In this document: in pieces, positions 1 to 8,554 of the stretch
Position numbering within the stretch: the first letter of the stretch is position 1
How the letters are laid out: each line of letters begins with the position of its first letter
Notes under the pieces: model-generated
The model's input: only the letters and a program-made list of their open reading frames with translations
Told to the model about the DNA's origin: nothing
The model's database searches: none
Translations under genes and position numbers: made by a program
NCBI GenBank assembly: GCA_951812575.1
Contig: OX638322.1
Coordinates: forward strand, 3,476,501 to 3,540,500
Direction: 5' to 3'
DNA from: Candidatus Binatia bacterium
GTDB lineage: Bacteria; Desulfobacterota; Binatia; Bin18
Length of the DNA: 64,000 bases

Positions 1-147
1 ACCGTCGCTGGTATCGACCATATTGTCCCTGTTGACGTCTATGTGCCTGGCTGTCCACCCCGTCCTGAGAATGTTTTAGATGCCCTTATGGCATTGCAGC
101 GCAAAATTCAAAGCCAAAAGCAAAAATTCCGTGGAGCTGAGTTGTAG
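1..147 (+). CDS. NuoB-like subunit, C-terminal end only (cut by window start)
   Basis: Only the last 48 residues are in the window, in frame 1, ending with TAG at 145-147. They contain [13 protein letters not shown], the NuoB-family signature whose Cys is a ligand of the [4Fe-4S] cluster N2 in complex I and of the proximal cluster in related hydrogenase small subunits. The complete nuoB at 1254-1754 carries the same motif but a different tail, so this is a second family member and not a duplicate read of the same gene. It could belong to another complex I operon or to a membrane-bound hydrogenase-type complex upstream; the missing N-terminus and neighbours would decide. Family assignment is firm, the specific role is not. 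Confidence 0.85.
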   Translation, partial: TVAGIDHIVPVDVYVPGCPPRPENVLDALMALQRKIQSQKQKFRGAEL

Positions 148-245
148 GGAGCAGAAACGCACGTCAATGGGCCTCAACCAAGGCACGCAAAAGTGAGGCT
201 ATGAGTATCGGAGCATCCTCAAAATCAACCGAGCGTAGCTCTCTG

Positions 246-734
246 ATGAACATCGGAAGGCGGGTAGACTACGCGGTTCGGGCGTTGACGTATCTTGCTG
301 CTCAGCCTCAGGATAGGGTTGTTCCAAGGCGAGAGATCCAGACAAAACAAGATATTCCCGCGCACTTCCTGTCGAAGATTATGAAACAGCTTGCGACTGG
401 GGGATTGGTTGAGTCCCATATGGGGGCGCGTGGCGGGTTTACGCTCAAGAAGCCTGCGTCTGATATCAGCTTGCGGGCGGTGTATGAGTGTTTAGAAGGG
501 CGGCTATTGCTGATGGAATGTCTCGACGAGGACGGGAATGCCTGCTGCTATCATCCGGTGTGTAATCAGATCTCTGTATGGGGGGAGGCTCAACGCTTGT
601 TGGGATCGTATCTGGCTAATGTCTCCATCGGACAGATTGCACACAGGGTGGGGTTGCGAGAGGAGCTTGCCCATCGTGGGCAGGGAGAGTATACAGAATC
701 TGCTCGTCACCACAGTGCTGAGCCACCGCTCTGA
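246..734 (+). CDS. Rrf2-family transcriptional regulator, probably Fe-S binding
   Basis: The protein (162 residues) starts MNIGRRVDYAVRALTYLA, the usual Rrf2/IscR/NsrR N-terminus, followed by a winged helix with the recognition-helix region HFLSKIMKQLATGGLVES and the wing GARGGF. Cys92, Cys100, Cys101 and Cys106 lie where IscR and NsrR hold their Fe-S cluster (Cys92, 98 and 104 in E. coli IscR), so cluster binding is plausible; the spacing does not match any one subfamily exactly. An upstream ATG at 201 would add 15 residues and has GAGG only two bases before it; I prefer 246 because it matches the family start. It sits 69 bp before nuoA on the same strand, so control of the nuo genes in response to iron-sulfur status, NO or redox is a reasonable inference. 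Confidence 0.9.
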   Translation: MNIGRRVDYAVRALTYLAAQPQDRVVPRREIQTKQDIPAHFLSKIMKQLATGGLVESHMGARGGFTLKKPASDISLRAVYECLEGRLLLMECLDEDGNACCYHPVCNQISVWGEAQRLLGSYLANVSIGQIAHRVGLREELAHRGQGEYTESARHHSAEPPL

Positions 735-803
735 AGGTGGATCACTGTCCAAATGGGAGAATGGAGGCTGGGAGAGCCCTGTTGAATAGAAGGAGCTTGT
801 ACG

Positions 804-1244
804 GTGCTGTTTAATCTCGGGAATGTTCTCGTCTTTTCCATCCTTGCCATTGCGTTCTGTGCCGTGCACCTCGCGCTGGGAAAGCTCCTGCGTCCGCACA
901 ATCCAGAGGCAAAGAAGCTGACCACGTATGAGTGCGGAGAGCCACCGACCGGGGGTGCCTGGATCAATTTCAATATTCGTTTCTACCTGATCGCCCTCGT
1001 GTTTGTGATATTCGAAATCGAGGTTGCCTTTATTTTTCCGGTTGCCGTGGCCTTTCGCGACTGGTTGCTCAATGGGCAAGGGCTCTTTGCCCTCACTGAA
1101 ATCCTGATCTTTCTGGGCATTCTTGTTGTGGGGCTGGTCTATGTCTGGGCCAAGCGTGACCTTGAATGGCTCAAGCGACTCCAACCAACCGCCGCCGAAG
1201 CTCAGACCTCCGCGAAAGAATCCGAATTGCCGAAAGCCGCCTGA
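804..1244 (+). CDS. nuoA: NADH-quinone oxidoreductase (complex I) subunit A
   Basis: NuoA is a small membrane subunit that shapes the quinone channel together with NuoH and NuoJ. The 146-residue product has three hydrophobic segments (about residues 5-26, 59-82 and 97-117), the conserved YECGEPP loop at 43-49 between the first two, and acidic residues inside the second helix (EIE at 71-73), as in the family. The start is GTG, placed eight bases after AGGAG. The last 25 residues after the third helix are charged and Ala-rich and look like a lineage-specific tail. It is the first gene of the nuo cluster; nuoB follows after 9 bp. Confidence 0.96.
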   Translation: MLFNLGNVLVFSILAIAFCAVHLALGKLLRPHNPEAKKLTTYECGEPPTGGAWINFNIRFYLIALVFVIFEIEVAFIFPVAVAFRDWLLNGQGLFALTEILIFLGILVVGLVYVWAKRDLEWLKRLQPTAAEAQTSAKESELPKAA

Positions 1245-1253
1245 GGAGGAAGC

Positions 1254-1754
1254 ATGTCCCTGATCAATAGTATTCCAGAGATGGTGATCACAACCAAGCT
1301 TGATGAGGTGCTCAATTGGACCCGGAAATCATCGGTGTGGTATATGCTCTTCGGCCTTGCGTGCTGTGCGATTGAGCTCATGCAAACCGGCGGTCCCCGA
1401 GCGGACTTGGAGCGTTTCGGGGCGGCCCCACGGGCGACCCCGCGTCAGTCCGATATGATGATTATTGCTGGGACGCTCACATTGAAGATGGCACTCCGGA
1501 CTAAAGTCCTTTACGATCAAATGCCCGACCCTAAATATGTGATTTCTATGGGGAGTTGTTCAAATTGCGGAGGGCTGTTTCAGTTAGCGTACTCGGTCTG
1601 CGATGGTGTCGATAAGGTGATTCCCGTTGATGTATACGTTCCCGGCTGTCCGCCCCGTCCTGAAGCCCTGACAGAGGGCTTGCTCAAACTCCAAGAAAAG
1701 ATGATGCAGGAGCGCTGGTTGGTGAAGGGCTCCTCTGCGCAAGCCGCGGCATAA
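1254..1754 (+). CDS. nuoB: Complex I subunit B, cluster N2 protein
   Basis: NuoB carries the terminal [4Fe-4S] cluster N2 that passes electrons to quinone. The 166-residue protein holds the expected ligands: tandem Cys37-Cys38 in GLACCAIEL, Cys102 in MGSCSNCGG, and Cys132 in [11 protein letters not shown]. The [20 protein letters not shown] region that contacts NuoD and the quinone site is also present. An AGGAGGAA ribosome-binding site precedes the ATG. A second NuoB-like protein ends at position 147, so the genome has at least two members of this family close together. Confidence 0.97.
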   Translation: MSLINSIPEMVITTKLDEVLNWTRKSSVWYMLFGLACCAIELMQTGGPRADLERFGAAPRATPRQSDMMIIAGTLTLKMALRTKVLYDQMPDPKYVISMGSCSNCGGLFQLAYSVCDGVDKVIPVDVYVPGCPPRPEALTEGLLKLQEKMMQERWLVKGSSAQAAA

Positions 1755-1806
1755 AGAATATTGACGACAAGCGGCGCATCAGGAAGGGCACGGTAGTGTG
1801 TGAACT

Positions 1807-2301
1807 ATGAGTCCCACCGAGATACACCAAAGATTACAAGACCAGCACAACGACGCCATTACAGCTTTTGAGGCTGACGCCCTTGATCCCTTTATCCTTG
1901 TCAAGTCAGACGCTATCGTGGAGATGTGTCAATTTCTTCACGACGACCCGGATTTGGCCTTTGACTGTCTAACGAATATGTCCGGTGTTGACTTCTTAAA
2001 AGAGGACTACATCCAAGTGGTTCTCCACCTGTACTCCTATACCCATCGACATGCGATAGTGGTCAAGGTGAATGTATCGCGCGAAGAGCCGAGCATGCCT
2101 TCTGTGGAAGCGGTCTGGAAAGCCGCCAATTGGTTGGAACGCGAGATCTATGACTTGCTTGGCGTCGTCTTTACCGGACATTCGGACTTGCGGCGTTTAT
2201 TAATGCCGGAAGACTGGGTCGGGCATCCGCTCCGCAAGGATTTTGTCGAGCCTGAAGAGTACCATGGCATCAGTACGCGTCGAGAGAGCTTGCTGAAATA
2301 A
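1807..2301 (+). CDS. nuoC: Complex I subunit C (30-kDa type)
   Basis: NuoC is a peripheral-arm subunit that packs against NuoD. The 164-residue product has the 30-kDa-subunit signature at 111-119 (EREIYDLLG) and GHSDLRRLLMPEDW followed by GHPLRKDF near the C-terminus. It is a separate gene here, not fused to nuoD as in enterobacteria. The stretch from 1755 to 1806 before it has no strong ribosome-binding site; the GTG at 1798 is out of frame, so the ATG at 1807 is kept. Confidence 0.96.
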   Translation: MSPTEIHQRLQDQHNDAITAFEADALDPFILVKSDAIVEMCQFLHDDPDLAFDCLTNMSGVDFLKEDYIQVVLHLYSYTHRHAIVVKVNVSREEPSMPSVEAVWKAANWLEREIYDLLGVVFTGHSDLRRLLMPEDWVGHPLRKDFVEPEEYHGISTRRESLLK

Positions 2302-2376
2302 ATTCACGCTCGTGTTCCAACCCACCTTCGTCTTTTCTATCGCCCCTTGTATGCAAACCCAAAGCGGGAGGCATCT

Positions 2377-3531
2377 ATGAGTCTGGCAGGGTATGAGTTT
2401 GAAGTCCAACGTGATGATGGTCTGGCAACAGAAGAGATGACCCTGAATATGGGTCCCCAACACCCAAGTACGCATGGGGTGTTGCGTTTCGTGGTCAAGG
2501 CTGATGGCGAAATCATGCGGACGGCACTTCCCGACATCGGTTATCTGCATCGCTCCATAGAGAAGATATCCGAGAAGGTCGGTTATCACGGCTTCATGCC
2601 CTATACGGATCGCGTCGATTATGTCTCGGCTATGCAGTGTAACCAGGGCTGGGCCATGGTTTGTGAGCGCGCGGCCGGGATTGAGGTTCCTCGGCGGGGA
2701 GAGTTTTGTCGAATTATTGCTTGCGAATTAGGCCGGATCGCCAGTCACCTGCTCTCGGTTGGGACCATGGTCATGGATATTGGCGGGATGACCCCATTTA
2801 CGCATGCGATTCGGGAGCGGGAGAAGGTGAATAACCTGCTTGAAGATCTGTGCGGTGCGCGGTTGACCTTTAACTATATGCGTATTGGTGGCGTCGCTTG
2901 GGATTTGCCGCCGGGCTATGCCGAACAAGTGACGGCCTTCCTGGATCAATTTGAACCCCTCATTGACGAATACAACGACCTGATTTCCTATAATAAGATC
3001 TATGTCGAACGCTTGGCCAATGTTGCTGCGGTCAGCAAAGAAGAGGCGATTAACTACAACTTGGTCGGACCCAATCTGCGCGGCTGTGGTTTTCAGTATG
3101 ATGTGCGCCGGGATGAGCCTTATTCGATTTACCCGGAATTAGACTTTGAAGTGCCTGTCGGGACCGGCGAAGTCGGCACCCTGGGCGATTGCTTTGACCG
3201 TTATATGGTGCGGATTAAAGAACTAAAAGAATCCTGCAAAATCGTCCGTCAATGTCTGGATATGATTCCTGACGGGCCGGTCCTGGCAAGAGTGGCCAAG
3301 AAGCTCAAACCGCCGGTTGGCGACGCGCATGTCCGTGTCGAAGCCTCTCGGGGGGATATGGGCTGGTATGTGGTCAGTGACGGGAGTGAGTTTCCCTATC
3401 GAACAAAAATTAGAACTGGCTCATTCTCAGCGATGAGCATAGTGGACAAACTCAGTCGCGGGATTATGATTGCCGACTTGATTGCGTTGATTGCCAGCCT
3501 TGATGTGGTGGCTCCTGAAGTTGACCGGTAA
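2377..3531 (+). CDS. nuoD: Complex I subunit D (49-kDa type)
   Basis: NuoD, with NuoB, forms the quinone-reduction site. The 384-residue protein starts MSLAGYEFEV and shows MGPQHPSTHGVLRFV at about 25-39, then YLHRSIEK, the core of the 49-kDa family. It ends in DVVAPEVDR, close to the usual DxVxGEVDR C-terminus. The ATG at 2377 was chosen over one at 2347 because GGGAGG lies seven bases before it and the family aligns from there. The length fits stand-alone NuoD proteins. The binuclear Ni-Fe ligands of the related hydrogenase large subunits are absent, which supports complex I and not a hydrogenase. Confidence 0.97.
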   Translation: MSLAGYEFEVQRDDGLATEEMTLNMGPQHPSTHGVLRFVVKADGEIMRTALPDIGYLHRSIEKISEKVGYHGFMPYTDRVDYVSAMQCNQGWAMVCERAAGIEVPRRGEFCRIIACELGRIASHLLSVGTMVMDIGGMTPFTHAIREREKVNNLLEDLCGARLTFNYMRIGGVAWDLPPGYAEQVTAFLDQFEPLIDEYNDLISYNKIYVERLANVAAVSKEEAINYNLVGPNLRGCGFQYDVRRDEPYSIYPELDFEVPVGTGEVGTLGDCFDRYMVRIKELKESCKIVRQCLDMIPDGPVLARVAKKLKPPVGDAHVRVEASRGDMGWYVVSDGSEFPYRTKIRTGSFSAMSIVDKLSRGIMIADLIALIASLDVVAPEVDR

Positions 3532-3558
3532 CGGGAAATACGGTACGAGTGCGGCGCT

Positions 3559-4749
3559 ATGCAGAGCTTTATTGACGGTTTAATTGCCAGCGGCGTGTTC
3601 GGTGGGCTCCCGGCGGAGGCAGTCTATCCCGCTATGATGTTTCTGTTTGCCGCTATCGTTGTCTTTGGCTTTGTTTTACCCCTGGTGACGATCACCATTT
3701 GGCTTGAGCGGCGGGTCTGGTCGCGCATTCAGTCACGGGTTGGGCCGAATCGGGTTGGACCTCAAGGTGTTCTGCAAGGGCTGGCTGATGGGGTGAAAAA
3801 TATCCTGAAGGAAGATGTGGTCCCTGATGCCGCGGACCGTCCGCTGTTTGTGTTTGCGCCCTATCTGCTGGTCTGGGGATTTCTGGCGACCTTTGTCGTT
3901 ATTCCGTTCAGCAGTGCGCTCGTTATTGCCGACCTCAACGTAGGAATTCTCTACATCGTGGCAATCGTTGCACTTTCCGCCGTTGGTGTCCTGATGGCGG
4001 GTTGGGCATCGAATAATAAATGGTCTCTGCTGGGAGGCATTCGATCCGCCGCCCAAGTCGTGAGTTATGAGATTCCCGCTGGACTGGCCTTGCTGCCCGT
4101 CGTGTTGCTGACCGGAACGTTGAGTACCCAAGGCATTATTCAAGCGCAAGGCTGGGCACCTTGGGACTGGTTCCTCTTCCATAGTCCGTTTACGTTCATT
4201 GCCGCCTTTGCTTTCTACATTTCCGCCCTGGCGGAAACCAACCGAACGCCTTTTGACATTCCAGAGGCGGAATCGGAATTGGTGGCTGGCTTTGCGACCG
4301 AGTACAGCGGCTTCCGGTTTGCACTCTTCTTTTTGGCAGAATGGGGCAGCTTATACGTGACGGGTGCCATTATGGCCGTCTTATTTTTAGGTGGCTGGCA
4401 GATCCCGACCGGCTGGACAAATAACACAGTGGTGTTGAATATTGCGCAACTCACGGTCTTTTTCCTCAAGGCGTATTTCTGGGTTTTCTTGGCCATGTGG
4501 ATACGTGCCACCCTGCCTCGTATCCGGGTGGATCAGATGATGTCGTTGTGTTGGAAGTATTTGGTGCCGCTTGGATTTGTGAATTTGGTTGGGACAGCGG
4601 TCTGGATGGTGATTTGGCCCGAGGGGAATGCGTTCGTACCATATCTCATGGTTGTCGGTACGCTGGCTCTTATTGTCATTTTCTTTCGACGTGTCCTATA
4701 CCATTTACGTCGGGCTAAGCCGGAACTCTATTTTAATCCAGCAATCTAA
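3559..4749 (+). CDS. nuoH: Complex I subunit H, membrane anchor of the quinone site
   Basis: NuoH links the peripheral arm to the proton-pumping arm and lines the quinone tunnel. The 396-residue product has about eight or nine hydrophobic segments. It carries the conserved cytoplasmic loops WLERRVWSRIQSRVGPNRVG (around residues 49-68) and AETNRTPFDIPEAESELVAG (around 223-242). It is longer than the E. coli protein (325 residues), mainly from an N-terminal extension and a longer C-terminal part, which is within the family range. nuoI follows after 23 bp. Confidence 0.97.
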   Translation: MQSFIDGLIASGVFGGLPAEAVYPAMMFLFAAIVVFGFVLPLVTITIWLERRVWSRIQSRVGPNRVGPQGVLQGLADGVKNILKEDVVPDAADRPLFVFAPYLLVWGFLATFVVIPFSSALVIADLNVGILYIVAIVALSAVGVLMAGWASNNKWSLLGGIRSAAQVVSYEIPAGLALLPVVLLTGTLSTQGIIQAQGWAPWDWFLFHSPFTFIAAFAFYISALAETNRTPFDIPEAESELVAGFATEYSGFRFALFFLAEWGSLYVTGAIMAVLFLGGWQIPTGWTNNTVVLNIAQLTVFFLKAYFWVFLAMWIRATLPRIRVDQMMSLCWKYLVPLGFVNLVGTAVWMVIWPEGNAFVPYLMVVGTLALIVIFFRRVLYHLRRAKPELYFNPAI

Positions 4750-4772
4750 AGTGATTACTAGGGGAACGCTCT

Positions 4773-5354
4773 ATGGCGAGTAGTATGGGCCGATATCTGA
4801 AGCACGCGAAAGATGCGGTTGCCACGATTTTTGAAGGAATGAGTGTCACCATGTCTCACTTCGTCCGTAAGCCATATACTATTCAGTACCCTGACCGGAC
4901 GGCGGTCCGCGTTCAAGATACGCTGCCCCTGCGCTATCGCGGCATTCTTGAGGTTGACTTGGAGATTTGCACTGGCTGTTTGGCGTGCGAGCGGGCGTGT
5001 CCGATTGACTGTATTGTGATTGACGCGCCAAAGGACAAAGTGACTCGGGCGATGCTCCTCAGTCGTTTTGATATCGACATCGCCAAATGTATGTACTGCG
5101 GCCTGTGTAGCGAGGTCTGTCCCACCGGATCGATCCATCATACGACCGAGTTTGAAGGGGCGGACTACTCACTGGAGAGCATGATCCGTCGTTTCGTGAA
5201 GGACCCCGTATTGGCGTATAAGGCGAAGAAGGGGGAGGAGACTGATCCGTTGATTGCGCCGATCTTGGACCGTGGCATGGAATTTCTTGCAGAATGGGCG
5301 GAGCCCATTGATATGAAGAAATATAAAAAAGAGCAAGAAGAGGCCGCCCCATAA
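4773..5354 (+). CDS. nuoI: Complex I subunit I, two [4Fe-4S] ferredoxin-like protein
   Basis: NuoI carries clusters N6a and N6b, which relay electrons to N2. Two cluster motifs are visible in the 193-residue protein: CTGCLACERACP (Cys66, 69, 72, 76) and CMYCGLCSEVCP (Cys106, 109, 112, 116). The N-terminal amphipathic part lies on the membrane arm. Because nuoE, nuoF and nuoG are absent from this cluster, NuoI could be the entry point for electrons from a ferredoxin-like donor, as in cyanobacterial NDH-1; that is inference. The ribosome-binding site is AGGGGA before the ATG. Confidence 0.97.
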   Translation: MASSMGRYLKHAKDAVATIFEGMSVTMSHFVRKPYTIQYPDRTAVRVQDTLPLRYRGILEVDLEICTGCLACERACPIDCIVIDAPKDKVTRAMLLSRFDIDIAKCMYCGLCSEVCPTGSIHHTTEFEGADYSLESMIRRFVKDPVLAYKAKKGEETDPLIAPILDRGMEFLAEWAEPIDMKKYKKEQEEAAP

Positions 5355-5377
5355 GTTGCGGATGAGGAGATATCGCC

Positions 5378-5893
5378 ATGCCTTTGGAAGCGTTGGTTTT
5401 CTATCTGCTAGCCGCTTTGACTATCGGGTCGGCGCTCATCGTCGCGGGCTCTCACAACTTGGTGTATTCCGCCTTTGCGCTGTTGGGAACATTCATGGGG
5501 GTCGCCGGCTTGTACGCCCTGTTAGCCGCTGACTTTGTCGCGGTGATTCAGGTCATGCTCTACATCGGTGGCATTCTCGTGCTCATCCTTTTTGCGGTGA
5601 TGCTCACCCATCGGATCGCCGATGTCGAGGTCTCGAATCGTACGGTCGGACGTATTCCCGCGGCGTTGATTCTTGGCATTGTTGGGACAGTCATGGGAGT
5701 CTGTATTGGGGCGGCTGAATGGGTACAGCATGCTGAACCGGTGGTCGAGCCGACGACGTCCGGTATTGGAGAGGCTTTCCTTGGGCCGTATATCTTGCCA
5801 TTCGAGCTCGCTTCAGTCGTGTTGCTCGTGGCGTTGATTGGAGCGGTTGTCGTATCACGGAAGGAACTGCGTGGGCCCATGGTCGACGGATGA
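5378..5893 (+). CDS. nuoJ: Complex I subunit J
   Basis: NuoJ is an integral membrane subunit beside NuoA and NuoK and takes part in coupling. The 171-residue protein has five predicted helices, starting LEALVFYLLAALTIGSALIV. The conserved third helix, containing VIQVMLYIGGILVLILF, carries the pi-bulge region typical of the family. GAGGAGAT precedes the ATG. The 94 bp after it hold a terminator-like element, described separately, before nuoK. Confidence 0.96.
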   Translation: MPLEALVFYLLAALTIGSALIVAGSHNLVYSAFALLGTFMGVAGLYALLAADFVAVIQVMLYIGGILVLILFAVMLTHRIADVEVSNRTVGRIPAALILGIVGTVMGVCIGAAEWVQHAEPVVEPTTSGIGEAFLGPYILPFELASVVLLVALIGAVVVSRKELRGPMVDG

Positions 5894-5899
5894 TGGCTG

Positions 5900-5945
5900 A
5901 GTCAAGGTTCTGCGCGCGCTCTCGACGGCCTCCCTTGATTTTTTT
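5900..5945 (+). terminator. Terminator-like hairpin with T-run between nuoJ and nuoK
   Basis: TCAAGG at 5902-5907 can pair with CCTTGA at 5933-5938; two more outer pairs (one G-T) are possible. The right arm is followed directly by seven T residues (5939-5945). The loop is long (25 bases) and GC-rich. It has the order of an intrinsic terminator but a short stem. If real, it would reduce but not block transcription into nuoKLMN, since those genes have no obvious promoter of their own. Confidence 0.35.
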
Positions 5946-5987
5946 CATCCTCCCATTTAAGACGGGACAACCTTCCTCACGCTACGA

Positions 5988-6317
5988 ATGATTATGGATG
6001 GACTACTGCTCGATATAGGGCTACGGCACTTCCTGTTTGTCAGTCTGGCTGTTTTTGTGCTTGGCCTCTATTGTGTCCTAACCCGGAAGAATGCCATCGG
6101 AATTCTTTTGGGCGTGGAGCTGATTCTGAACTCCGCAAACATCAACTATATTGCCTTTTCACATTTTTCTTCCGGCAATTACGATGGCCAGGTGTTTGCG
6201 ATTTTCGTGATTATGCTCGCCGCTGCCGAAGCGGTGATTGGTTTGGCCATTGTGCTCGGGATCTATCAGAATTTTTCGTCGATCGACATCGAAGCCGTCG
6301 ATAGCTTGCAAGGCTAG
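5988..6317 (+). CDS. nuoK: Complex I subunit K
   Basis: NuoK (MrpC-like) contributes conserved glutamates to the proton path. The 109-residue protein has three hydrophobic helices. The two key membrane acidic residues are Glu44 in GVELILNSANIN and Glu81 in AAAEAVIGLAI. No clear Shine-Dalgarno sequence lies before the ATG; a second ATG two codons in is equally possible. nuoL starts 3 bp after the stop codon, so the two genes are translationally coupled. Confidence 0.96.
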   Translation: MIMDGLLLDIGLRHFLFVSLAVFVLGLYCVLTRKNAIGILLGVELILNSANINYIAFSHFSSGNYDGQVFAIFVIMLAAAEAVIGLAIVLGIYQNFSSIDIEAVDSLQG

Positions 6318-6320
6318 TCT

Positions 6321-8504
6321 ATGGATCACCCGCTTCTCGTCTCCTACCTGCGCTGGATCGTTCTCTTTCCCCTGCTCGGTGCCGTTATTAATGGTGTTTT
6401 CGGGGCGAAGATCCAGGAGCGTTTTGGGAAGAACGGGATCAGCGTCGTTGCCTGCACGGCTGTCGGTCTGGCCTTTATCTTTGCGCTACGGGCCTTTTTT
6501 CAGCTCACCAGTCTGGTGCCTGAAGAACGCTACCTGCTCGATACGCTCCTGCGTTGGATACACATCGGTTCTCTTCAGGTCGATATTGCTTTCGCTGTCG
6601 ATCCACTATCCGCCATGATGATCCTGATCGTCACCGGTATTGGCGGTCTGATTCACCTGTATTCAATCGGCTATATGCATGATGATGAAGCGTACTGGCG
6701 CTTTTTCGCCTATCTCAATCTTTTTACCGCGGCGATGCTGACCTTGGTTCTAGCCGATAATCTCGTGTTGATGTTTGTAGGCTGGGAAGGCGTCGGGCTG
6801 TGCTCATATGGACTGATTGGATTCTGGTATAAGGAACAGGCGAACACCACTGCTGGAAACAAGGCTTTTATCGTCAACCGGATTGGTGACGCAGGCTTTA
6901 CGCTGGGTATTTTTATTATTTTCTGGAGTCTCTTTGAAGCGGGACACGGCACGACCGCGGTCTTTCGTGACCTGGGTCAGCTGGTGCATCACCTGGAAGG
7001 GCAAATGGTCTGGGGCGTCCCGGCGGCGACGCTCGCGGCGCTGTGTCTTTTTGTCGGAGCGACTGGGAAGTCCGCCCAGATTCCACTCTATGTGTGGTTG
7101 CCGGATGCAATGGCCGGACCGACTCCGGTGAGCGCGCTGATCCATGCTGCGACCATGGTGACCGCCGGCGTGTATATGATGGCTCGGATGCACTTTCTCT
7201 TTTCCATGTCGCCGGTGGCGCTCGGCGTGGTGGCGACGGTCGGAGCCTTAACCGCGCTCGTTGCGGCGACCATTGGCCTCGCCCAGTTTGATATTAAGAA
7301 AGTGCTCGCATATTCAACAGTCAGTCAGCTCGGCTATATGGTGCTGGGTGTCGGTGTTGGGGCGTATGGCGCTGCCGTTTTCCATCTGATGACACATGCC
7401 TTTTTTAAGGCCTGCCTGTTTCTGGGCTCGGGAAGCGTCATCCATGCCATGGGCGATGAGCAGGACATGCGTAAGATGGGTGGGCTCAGAGAGAAAATGC
7501 CACTCACCTTTTGGACCTTTTTGATCTCAACGATTGCGATTGCCGGCATCCCGCCTCTGGCCGGATTTTTCTCAAAGGACGAAATTCTCTGGCTGACGTT
7601 TTCCGGGGGGCATCCGTTCCTGTGGTTGATCGGGTTTGCGGCTGCCGGGATGACCGCGTTTTATATGTTTCGTCAGGTCTTCATGGTGTTTTTTGGAGAG
7701 AATCGTGCCGATGAGCACACCAAAGAGCATTTGCACGAATCCCCTCCAGTGATGACCTACCCCTTAATTGTTCTTGCCGTGGGTGCGCTCTTTGCCGGTT
7801 TTCTTGGGGTACCCCCCGCCCTTGGCGGGAGTAATATCCTGGAGCACTGGTTCGAGCCTGTCTTTGCCGGTGGTCATGGCGGTGGCCACGCTGCCCATCA
7901 CCATGTTGAGGTGATCGAGTATGTCCTGATGGCAGCTTCCGTTGGCATTGCGGCAGTCGGCATATTCCTCGCGTATCTGATTTACTATCGGCAGTCCCTG
8001 TCAGCCGACACGTTTACTGCGGTCGGAGGCGGTGTGCCGTATCAGGCCGTGTTCAACAAATACTATGTTGACGAACTCTACCATGCGACCGCCGTCCGAG
8101 GGACCCTGGTGGTCAGCTGGTTATGCTCCGCCTTTGATCGGAATGTCATCGACTTTATTGTGAATGGCATTGCCAAAGTGACCGGCGTGGTAGGCTGGGC
8201 GGTTGGTCGATTTGACCACTACGTCATTGATGGGCTGGTAAACGGACTGGCCGATGTCACCTTTGGTATTGGCAATCGGTTGCGCCAGATCCAGACCGGC
8301 AACCTCAGTATTTATCTGTATGTCATTGTTGGTGCGATTGCCGTCTCCCAATTCTTACCGCGCGTAGGGGCGGACATATTAGTCCCTGTCGTTATCGCGT
8401 TTCTCTCTCTGGTGATCGTGGTCGGAATAGCGCTGTGGCTCTCCACCAGACGAATCCAGTGGCGTCTGATGTTTACAAAAGAGGGAGTCTCGGAGCTCCG
8501 GTGA
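6321..8504 (+). CDS. nuoL: Complex I subunit L, antiporter-like proton pump
   Basis: NuoL is the distal antiporter-like subunit with the long lateral helix. The 727-residue product has the N-terminal NuoL domain, the helix with FVGWEGVGLCSYGLIGFWY (catalytic Glu), the HAATMVTAGVY segment and the lysine-containing helices of the Mrp-antiporter fold. The C-terminal part from about residue 575 carries the lateral helix and the last membrane segment. A His-rich loop, GGHGGGHAAHHH at about 517-528, lies between transmembrane segments. The length is somewhat above that of E. coli NuoL (613) and close to other long bacterial forms. Confidence 0.97.
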   Translation: MDHPLLVSYLRWIVLFPLLGAVINGVFGAKIQERFGKNGISVVACTAVGLAFIFALRAFFQLTSLVPEERYLLDTLLRWIHIGSLQVDIAFAVDPLSAMMILIVTGIGGLIHLYSIGYMHDDEAYWRFFAYLNLFTAAMLTLVLADNLVLMFVGWEGVGLCSYGLIGFWYKEQANTTAGNKAFIVNRIGDAGFTLGIFIIFWSLFEAGHGTTAVFRDLGQLVHHLEGQMVWGVPAATLAALCLFVGATGKSAQIPLYVWLPDAMAGPTPVSALIHAATMVTAGVYMMARMHFLFSMSPVALGVVATVGALTALVAATIGLAQFDIKKVLAYSTVSQLGYMVLGVGVGAYGAAVFHLMTHAFFKACLFLGSGSVIHAMGDEQDMRKMGGLREKMPLTFWTFLISTIAIAGIPPLAGFFSKDEILWLTFSGGHPFLWLIGFAAAGMTAFYMFRQVFMVFFGENRADEHTKEHLHESPPVMTYPLIVLAVGALFAGFLGVPPALGGSNILEHWFEPVFAGGHGGGHAAHHHVEVIEYVLMAASVGIAAVGIFLAYLIYYRQSLSADTFTAVGGGVPYQAVFNKYYVDELYHATAVRGTLVVSWLCSAFDRNVIDFIVNGIAKVTGVVGWAVGRFDHYVIDGLVNGLADVTFGIGNRLRQIQTGNLSIYLYVIVGAIAVSQFLPRVGADILVPVVIAFLSLVIVVGIALWLSTRRIQWRLMFTKEGVSELR

Positions 8505-8554
8505 ACCAGACCTTTTATCAAGCCCATTGTGTGGATGTGCGGTAAGGAGCCGTT

